From the NCBI GenBank assembly GCA_934668695.1, contig CAKUOD010000014.1, positions 1-48,739 of the forward strand: a stretch of DNA of 48,739 bases, read 5' to 3'. The notes beneath the pieces are model-generated. The model was not told the origin of the DNA, searched no databases, and saw only the letters and a list, made by a program, of their open reading frames with translations. Shown piece by piece: positions 43,813 to 48,739 of the stretch (positions within the stretch are counted from its first letter, which is position 1; every line of letters begins with the position of its first letter). Origin of the DNA: an uncultured Collinsella sp. GTDB lineage: Bacteria; Actinomycetota; Coriobacteriia; Coriobacteriales; Coriobacteriaceae. The translations under genes were made by a program, and so were the position numbers.

Positions 43813-43910
43813 CGGGCAGCTGCCGTGGCGAGGTGCCGTGAAAGAGGAGCGACGCGTACTTCATGTACGCGAGCGACGGTTTGAGCGGCAGATCGCCCGG
43901 CAGATGCCCG
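43813..43910. repeat. Structured intergenic repeat, copy B (candidate non-coding RNA)
   Basis: Same core as copy A (43833-43890), but the outer stems have different sequences that still pair: CGGGCA 43813-43818 with TGCCCG 43905-43910, CTGCC 43820-43824 with GGCAG 43899-43903, GGCGA 43827-43831 with TCGCC 43893-43897, TGCCGT 43834-43839 with GCGGCA 43885-43890, and the apex GCGTAC 43854-43859 with GTACGC 43865-43870. The changes preserve pairing relative to copy A, which argues for selection on structure. It lies between the start of the PLP gene and the end of the DUF4956 gene, both on the minus strand. Confidence 0.6.
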
Positions 43911-43925
43911 CGCAGCGTCGAGCGG

Positions 43926-43949
43926 TCCGGCGTTTGTTAGAACGCCGGA
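43926..43949 (-). terminator. Hairpin downstream of the DUF4956 gene
   Basis: A perfect 9-bp stem TCCGGCGTT/AACGCCGGA (43926-43934 with 43941-43949) begins 7 bases past the DUF4956 stop. There is no T-run, so termination efficiency is doubtful. Confidence 0.45.
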
Positions 43950-43955
43950 ACAAAA

Positions 43956-44621
43956 TCACCCGTGATATTCACCGTTGTACTGGATGAGCGTCAGGTCTTC
44001 CACGCCGTCGAGCGCGCGGATGGCGTCGGCATAGGGCATATCCACGCCGTCCGAGAACACCTCGACGGCCATCTCCACCTTGTCACCGCGCATGGTCTTG
44101 GACTTGACGGTGAACTTGGTGCGCCCAAACGCACGCACGATATCGTCGCCGGTGGTCTGACCCGTGTAGTGGATGACCATCATGTACACGTGCGCCTTGT
44201 CCTGGTGGCTCGCAAAGCCGGCGATCATCACCACGATCACCACTGCCGTGAGCCCCACGAGCGCATACATGCCGGCGCCTGCCGTAATGCCCGTGGTAAT
44301 GGCCCAAAACAGATACAGCAGGTCGAGCGGGTCCTTGACCGCCGTACGGTAACGAACGATGGACAGAGCACCGACCATACCGAGCGAGATGACCACGTTC
44401 GTCGAGATCGCGAGCGTGACCATGCAGGTGAGCACGCACATGCCCACGAGCGTCACGGCAAAACTGCGCGAATACACCACGCCGGTAAAAAAGCGCTTGT
44501 ACACGTAATAGATCAGGATGCCCATGGCGAGCGCCACGAGCAGCGACAGGCCAATCTTGGCAGGGTCGACCTGACCGAACGCCTCCAAGACGGAGTTCTT
44601 AAAAAAGTCCCTGGTGCTCAT
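43956..44621 (-). CDS. DUF4956 membrane protein
   Basis: A 221-residue integral membrane protein of the DUF4956 family. Hydrophobic segments lie at about 24-42, 52-72, 74-90 and 105-138 (LLVALAMGILIYYVYKRF; SFAVTLVGMCVLTCMVTLAI; GLTAVVIVVMIAGF). The conserved SLGMVGALSIVRYRTAVKDPLDLLYLFW core is followed by a soluble C-terminal ferredoxin-like domain. Function unknown; the family often accompanies VTC and CotH genes, as here. The ATG is 3 bases past the VTC stop. Last gene of the pelG operon. Confidence 0.88.
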   Translation of the reverse strand: MSTRDFFKNSVLEAFGQVDPAKIGLSLLVALAMGILIYYVYKRFFTGVVYSRSFAVTLVGMCVLTCMVTLAISTNVVISLGMVGALSIVRYRTAVKDPLDLLYLFWAITTGITAGAGMYALVGLTAVVIVVMIAGFASHQDKAHVYMMVIHYTGQTTGDDIVRAFGRTKFTVKSKTMRGDKVEMAVEVFSDGVDMPYADAIRALDGVEDLTLIQYNGEYHG

Positions 44622-44624
44622 GGT

Positions 44625-45416
44625 TTAAATATCCCCTCGGTTCCCAAAATCCGATTCCCAGTAGTTAAAACCGCGCAGGTAGGCGGTCTTGTCATAACAC
44701 AGGCAGTACTTAGAGACCGCCGTGAGTTCGGCCGCACCCGGCGGCACCATATCGCGCACCAACTGCGGACAAAACTCGGTAAACTTGACCTCCATCACCA
44801 GCTTGCCGGGCTCCAGCACGGGCAGCGCGGGCAGCATCGCGTCAAAGATATCAAAGCTACCCACCGCCGCGCGCACGTTGCTATCAAAGGTGATGCGCAC
44901 GGTGCCCTCGTCCATCACCCACGGCTCGCGCTCGTAGTCCACGATGGTCCGCGGGCGCATCATATTACAGATGCACTCGATGTAGAACTCGCGACAGAGC
45001 GGATAGGGGCTCCTCAGCAAAAAGTCGTAGTCGCCGGCCAGAATCTGCTCAAACTCGCCACGCGTGAGTGGCGCGTCCTCCTTGTAGATCCAGCTGCCGT
45101 ACTTCTTTTTGCGCTCGAGCTTAATCACCTTGTCGCTGCCGTTATAGATGCGCACGCGATACTTTTTGCGCATGAGAATACCGGCGTCTTTTTCCTCGTA
45201 GGCCGAGTTGCAGTAGTCGTCAAAGTACAGGCTGCGAATGGTGTAACCACCCGCCCGCGCATACTTGTCCAGTTTAAAAACCGGCGCCATGCGGCAGGCA
45301 AGCGCGGTGTGCTCGCCCTCGTTAATGAGATATTTGAGCTCGTGGCGGTAACGCTCCTGCGTGGCACGCACAGGCGGAGCCGCCAAGCGCTCAAGCAGCG
45401 CGCTAGCCCTCCTCAT
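44625..45416 (-). CDS. VTC-domain polyphosphate polymerase family protein
   Basis: A 263-residue protein with a VTC (CYTH-like tunnel) domain. Yeast Vtc4 makes polyphosphate from ATP in such a tunnel. Visible are RHELKYLI near 24-31, IRSLYFDD, the basic strand YRVRIYNGSDKVIKLERKKKYG with alternating Arg/Lys of the tunnel floor, IVDYEREPW, VRITFD, and the acidic VMEVKFTE strand for metal binding. No SPX sensor domain is present. The ATG overlaps the end of the cotH-like gene by 14 bases, so translation is likely coupled. Product and role in the exopolysaccharide context are inferred, not shown. Confidence 0.85.
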   Translation of the reverse strand: MRRASALLERLAAPPVRATQERYRHELKYLINEGEHTALACRMAPVFKLDKYARAGGYTIRSLYFDDYCNSAYEEKDAGILMRKKYRVRIYNGSDKVIKLERKKKYGSWIYKEDAPLTRGEFEQILAGDYDFLLRSPYPLCREFYIECICNMMRPRTIVDYEREPWVMDEGTVRITFDSNVRAAVGSFDIFDAMLPALPVLEPGKLVMEVKFTEFCPQLVRDMVPPGAAELTAVSKYCLCYDKTAYLRGFNYWESDFGNRGDI

Positions 45417-47172
45417 ACGTGTCCTCCACGACCTTACCGCCGTCTTGCACGTAAAAACACTTCATGCCGTAGTGCTTGCCGTCGTCGGTCACATAGTAGT
45501 CAAACGCATCTTGCGTATAGCCGTCTGAGTTGGTGGCGCGCACGCGCACAAAATACTGGCCGGCATCGGGCGCATCGCAGGTCACCTCGGGAAGCAGCAC
45601 GTCCTCGGCCTTAAAAAGTACGTCGCTTATGGCATAGTCGCGCGCCAGCTCCACGGTATAGCGAATGTCACGCGCCTTAAAGTCGTAGGACGCATCCCAG
45701 TTAATGCGCAGCTTCCCGTTATCGATCTGCGGCACGCCAATGTAGAACGGCATGGGCTTTTTATAACTCTCGCGAAAGCTCTTGTAGTTCTCCTCGATCT
45801 CGGAGGGAATCGCCGCGGCAATCTGTTCGTATTCGTCCTTGGTGACAGGCAGATTGTCAATATCGGGCAAAGCAAAGACCAGCGATTCGGTAACCTCACG
45901 ATAATGTTTAATCATCTTGGCCAGGCGTACCTCGGTCATATACGAGCGCAGATCCTTTACGGCGCGGTCGAGCTCACTACGGAACGATTTGCTGCGCAGC
46001 GCACGATTGAATAGCACGTTGCCCCAGTAGTTGCTTACGCCGCGCTCCCAGCTCGCATAGTCCGAGAACCCCTTCAGGCTCAGCTCAAGCTTGCGCAGCA
46101 TACCGTCGTTGTCCCAATCGAGGATGTACCACGTATTTGAGTTGAGCGGGCTGTACAGATAACAGTTACGGTTCTGAGTATCGCAGTTGCCCGTCAGGAT
46201 CTGAAACGCCAGCCAATAGACCAGATTCTCGGTATCAAAGTAGGTGTCGAGCACGTCATCGATCTTTTGCGATTCGTCGTTGAGGGCGTCGAGCATCTCG
46301 ATGAGCTTGGTGTGGTCCGAATCGCCCTTAATCTCGAGCATGCCCTCAAAGCTTGCCTGGTTGTAGTCGGGATCGTCGGCAAGCTTAATGGTGTCCTCAA
46401 AGCGATGGAAATCAAAGCTGTTCACCTTGTACAGGTGCCCGCTCTTATCCAGGCCATGTGCCTTGAGCGCCGTCTTGTTGAGCTGCTCCACCTGCGTAAA
46501 CAGGCCGTAGTCCTCAAAGGTATCGTTGGACTTTTCGGTCTGGTCGCACACCCACAGATGCACAAACTGCGTGCGCAGGCCCATCATCTGGGGAATCCCG
46601 CGGATAAGGTCGTAGGCCATCTTGTTGCGAAAACGCATGCCCTCGCCCATGTGCTTGTTGAGCGCAATCGCGCGCTGTTGGCGCCAGGTACCCTTGCCCT
46701 TTTTGAGCTCCACCTTGTAATTCTTTTGCGTGTAGGAGCTCGATGTCTGACCGCGCACCTGCACGGTGGCATTGGGCGCTTCCTCGCCATAGCCAACCTC
46801 GCCGGCCACCGGGCCGTCTTCGTCGCCCGGCTGCAGCAGGCCCATAACCTGATAGCGCGTCACGCCCATGTCGGCATAGTCATACACCGAGTACGTGTTG
46901 ATCTCGGCCCAGCTGTGGTCGGTGTTCTCGGAGCTGTTGCCGCGCGAGACCGTCAGGTACATGGTCACAATGTCCGAGTCGTCGTAGACCTCGTACAGCT
47001 CGTCCTTATCGCGCAGATGCTTGGAATGGCCGGAGGCCTCGGCCTTTTTAATCTTGTCCTGCTTTTTGACCTTTTTAGTCGAGGATTCGTCCTGAGACGA
47101 GCAGCCCGAAAGCAACAGCGCGCCGGCAGCCGCCTCGATCAGGCAGCGGCGAGACATCAACTTATCGATCAT
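45403..47172 (-). CDS. CotH-family protein kinase, predicted lipoprotein
   Basis: A 589-residue secreted protein. A signal peptide ends in the lipobox LLSGC (Cys 24), and a Lys/Ser-rich linker follows. The CotH kinase-like domain runs from about residue 120: ATVQVRGQTSSSYTQKNYKVELKK holds the nucleotide Lys region, then QFVHLWVCDQTEKS, GLFTQVEQLNK, a catalytic-type ILTGNCDTQNRNCYLY, and WYILDWDNDG with the metal-binding Asp near 352. A C-terminal fibronectin-like beta domain (DAGQYFVRVRATNSDGYTQDAF) follows. Spore-coat CotH phosphorylates proteins; here the target must lie outside the membrane. ATG 47172 has GGGGAGG upstream and overlaps the pelG stop by 11 bases. Confidence 0.88.
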   Translation of the reverse strand: MIDKLMSRRCLIEAAAGALLLSGCSSQDESSTKKVKKQDKIKKAEASGHSKHLRDKDELYEVYDDSDIVTMYLTVSRGNSSENTDHSWAEINTYSVYDYADMGVTRYQVMGLLQPGDEDGPVAGEVGYGEEAPNATVQVRGQTSSSYTQKNYKVELKKGKGTWRQQRAIALNKHMGEGMRFRNKMAYDLIRGIPQMMGLRTQFVHLWVCDQTEKSNDTFEDYGLFTQVEQLNKTALKAHGLDKSGHLYKVNSFDFHRFEDTIKLADDPDYNQASFEGMLEIKGDSDHTKLIEMLDALNDESQKIDDVLDTYFDTENLVYWLAFQILTGNCDTQNRNCYLYSPLNSNTWYILDWDNDGMLRKLELSLKGFSDYASWERGVSNYWGNVLFNRALRSKSFRSELDRAVKDLRSYMTEVRLAKMIKHYREVTESLVFALPDIDNLPVTKDEYEQIAAAIPSEIEENYKSFRESYKKPMPFYIGVPQIDNGKLRINWDASYDFKARDIRYTVELARDYAISDVLFKAEDVLLPEVTCDAPDAGQYFVRVRATNSDGYTQDAFDYYVTDDGKHYGMKCFYVQDGGKVVEDTYEEG

Positions 47173-48706
47173 CAGAACCTCCCCGATGTTTTTGGTACAG
47201 GCGAACCACCATACGTTCAAACGCACTGCGCGGCTCACCGCCCACGCGCTTGTCCTCATAGCGCTGCTCGGCACGGTCGAGCAAGCGGCCCAGCTGTGTA
47301 AAGCGACCCGTTTTGTCGGTCGCCACAATGGGCTGCTGGCTCAGGATACGATACGGCAAGTTGGCGGTATAGGTATCGAGCCGCAGCAGGGCCACGATAA
47401 AAAACACCACCGCACCCAACAAAAAGCCAAAGCCGTAAAACTGCTGCGGCAAAAGCAACGACACGGCGGTCGCCAGCCCTGCCACACCGGCAAACAGGCC
47501 CGAGGCCAGAACGGCTCCCTTGTAGTCGGTAAAGTACAGCAAGATAAGCAGGATCGTGTTGCCCACGGCATACAGGCCGTAGCCTACGCATAATGTGCGA
47601 GAATACCCGTGCATCAGATTGTTAAAGCCCAGCGGCAGGGCCGAGAGCACTGTGGTCTCGAGCGAAATGACCGCCGCCGTCACAAACAGCTGCTTGAGCG
47701 CGCAAAAGCGCAGTTCGCTGTTGAGCGTGGAGAGCATCTCCTCCTCGGCCACCACAATATCGCCCACCACGCCGCCGTCGTTAAACAGACTGTAGTAGTC
47801 ACGGTAGCGCGGATAGAAATTGACCTCGACCGACACCACAAAGTTGACGGTCGTGACGAGTGTGGTCAAAAACGCAATGAGTGCCGGCACGTCATGGTAA
47901 GGAGCCCCGTAAAACAGACCTTTGATCTGCACCCCAATAGGGCCCGCCCAGATAATAACCAGGTGTGCGAAAAGCCCCAAGTTGGTAAACAGCCCCGTAA
48001 GCGCAAGCGGCATAAATTGGTCGAGCCAGCGCAAAAAACGCCAGGGGCTGCGGTCGCTCTGAGGAAAATATCGGTACAGCAGTACCACATCCCAGGCGAG
48101 CATGACGCCGTAGCCTAGGGCGATTGACGCCAACAGGCCCTCGACCGGCGGCAGTCCCAGCACCAGCGCTGCCAGGGCGCACAGGCACGCCACGCCAATG
48201 GCAGCCGCAAAGCTGCACAGGATACCGCGGTAATCTTTGATGGCCGTGAGGTAGCTCATGCCGTTCCAGTTGACAATCATAATGTTGAACAGCCACAGGC
48301 ACAGCAGCCCCTGCAGCAGCGTGGCGCCCGAGAACAGCAAAAAGACGCCGTAGAGCACCGTGCCCGCAACGAGTATGATGGCATTAGATCCCCAAAACGA
48401 AGGCAGGATCTCATCCTCGCGCTCGGCAAAAAGCATGTCGGCCAAAAAGCGCGTGACCGGCATGGAGAAAAAACTCGTGAGCGTAAGCGACGCCAGCAGC
48501 GTATAGGTCACCATGCACACCAGCAGATCCTGGTTGGCGCGTCCCACGCCCCACATGCCGCACAGCACCAAGATACCCACCTGGAGCAGCACGCCCAGCA
48601 GCATGGGACCCGTGCACACAATGCCGGCGTAGCCATAGGCGCGCATCGTGGCAAACAGACCCTTGCGCCTAAACAGGCGCTTGAGCTCAAAACCGATTCC
48701 GGCCAC
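47162..48706 (-). CDS. pelG: PelG-family exopolysaccharide export membrane protein
   Basis: A 514-residue protein with about 12 membrane helices. The N-terminal MAGIGFELKRLFRRKGLFATMRAYGYAGIVCTGPML is the PelG hallmark (GIGFEL near the start, then an amphipathic Arg/Lys stretch). PelG belongs to the MOP flippase superfamily and, in the Pel system, moves the GalNAc/GlcNAc-rich polymer made by PelF across the membrane. Further marks are SFFSMPVTRFLADMLF and VNFYPRYRDYYSLFNDGG. The start is GTG 48706 with GGGGAG 6 bases upstream. It begins 3 bases past the stop of the preceding gene, and is followed by cotH-like, VTC and DUF4956 genes in one operon. Confidence 0.93.
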   Translation of the reverse strand: MAGIGFELKRLFRRKGLFATMRAYGYAGIVCTGPMLLGVLLQVGILVLCGMWGVGRANQDLLVCMVTYTLLASLTLTSFFSMPVTRFLADMLFAEREDEILPSFWGSNAIILVAGTVLYGVFLLFSGATLLQGLLCLWLFNIMIVNWNGMSYLTAIKDYRGILCSFAAAIGVACLCALAALVLGLPPVEGLLASIALGYGVMLAWDVVLLYRYFPQSDRSPWRFLRWLDQFMPLALTGLFTNLGLFAHLVIIWAGPIGVQIKGLFYGAPYHDVPALIAFLTTLVTTVNFVVSVEVNFYPRYRDYYSLFNDGGVVGDIVVAEEEMLSTLNSELRFCALKQLFVTAAVISLETTVLSALPLGFNNLMHGYSRTLCVGYGLYAVGNTILLILLYFTDYKGAVLASGLFAGVAGLATAVSLLLPQQFYGFGFLLGAVVFFIVALLRLDTYTANLPYRILSQQPIVATDKTGRFTQLGRLLDRAEQRYEDKRVGGEPRSAFERMVVRLYQKHRGGSDDR

Positions 48707-48709
48707 CGG

Positions 48710-48739
48710 CTACTCCCCCTCTCTGGGCAGGTCAAACGC
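48710..48739 (-). CDS. C-terminal end of upstream gene, possibly pelF (cut by window edge)
   Basis: On the minus strand the last ten codons of the window read AFDLPREGE and a TAG stop at 48712-48710, three bases before the pelG GTG. Such close spacing and the usual pelF-pelG order make a PelF-type glycosyltransferase the likely identity, but the nine visible residues alone cannot show it. Confidence 0.4.
   Translation of the reverse strand, partial: AFDLPREGE

Noticed and set aside
43833..43920. Short leader peptide in copy B of the repeat (SD-like AGAGGAG then ATG)
   Set aside because: The ATG is absent from copy A, so coding is not the conserved property.
1..48739. CRISPR array, prophage or rRNA operon
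   Set aside because: No regularly spaced direct repeats, phage structural genes or rRNA sequence were found anywhere in the window.

Overview
The window is high-GC bacterial chromosome. Gene content, gene order and frequent GTG/TTG starts point to a member of the Coriobacteriia (Actinomycetota), most probably Collinsella or a close relative. This assignment is inference from protein style and synteny, since no rRNA is present. Most of the sequence is core genome, coded mainly on the minus strand in tightly packed, often overlapping operons. Positions 1-1440 differ: they hold the right end of an IS3-family element, paired terminators, a low-GC peptidase E-type gene and the C-terminal remnant of a large serine recombinase that runs into the 3' end of a chromosomal DUF523 gene. 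This looks like the edge of an integrated mobile island. || Layout. 1.4-9.2 kb: DUF523, ftsH, a cobO-type cobalamin adenosyltransferase, a MATE transporter, a SpoU-type RNA methyltransferase, folA-thyA (folate and dTMP), and a DUF134-NifX fusion regulator with paired palindromes at its promoter. 9.3-24.3 kb: one long minus-strand block read as asp23, fakA-like, recG, rsmD, coaD, a coiled-coil protein, DUF177, rpmF, plsX, acpP, rnc, smc, ftsY, ffh. It couples phospholipid precursor supply, chromosome and division functions, and the SRP targeting pathway. Many of its start and stop codons overlap. 24.4-24.9 kb: two identical tRNA-Asn genes with their own promoter and terminators. 25-36.5 kb: a second minus-strand block read as rimP, nusA, infB, rbfA, nrnA, truB, ribF, dnaG, rpoD (ribosome maturation, transcription, translation initiation and replication priming), with a promoter and a leader terminator ahead of rimP. 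36.9-42.5 kb: an unknown lipoprotein, leuS with a large hairpin in its leader, guaB, and a ModE-like regulator. 42.6-48.7 kb: a divergent PLP enzyme, then an exopolysaccharide-type cluster read as (pelF-like end), pelG, cotH-like lipoprotein kinase, VTC-type polyphosphate polymerase, DUF4956. || The signals least explained by known genes are these: a structured intergenic repeat present twice (40385-40470 and 43813-43910) whose core is conserved while its outer stems change sequence but still pair; a 138-bp inverted-repeat element at 42592-42729; a 119-bp near-perfect hairpin just ahead of leuS; the pelG-cotH-VTC-DUF4956 gene set; the DUF134-NifX fusion with an internal ribosome binding site; and a zinc-finger-like tail on NusA. 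All functional calls come from reading motifs by eye; no database search was run.
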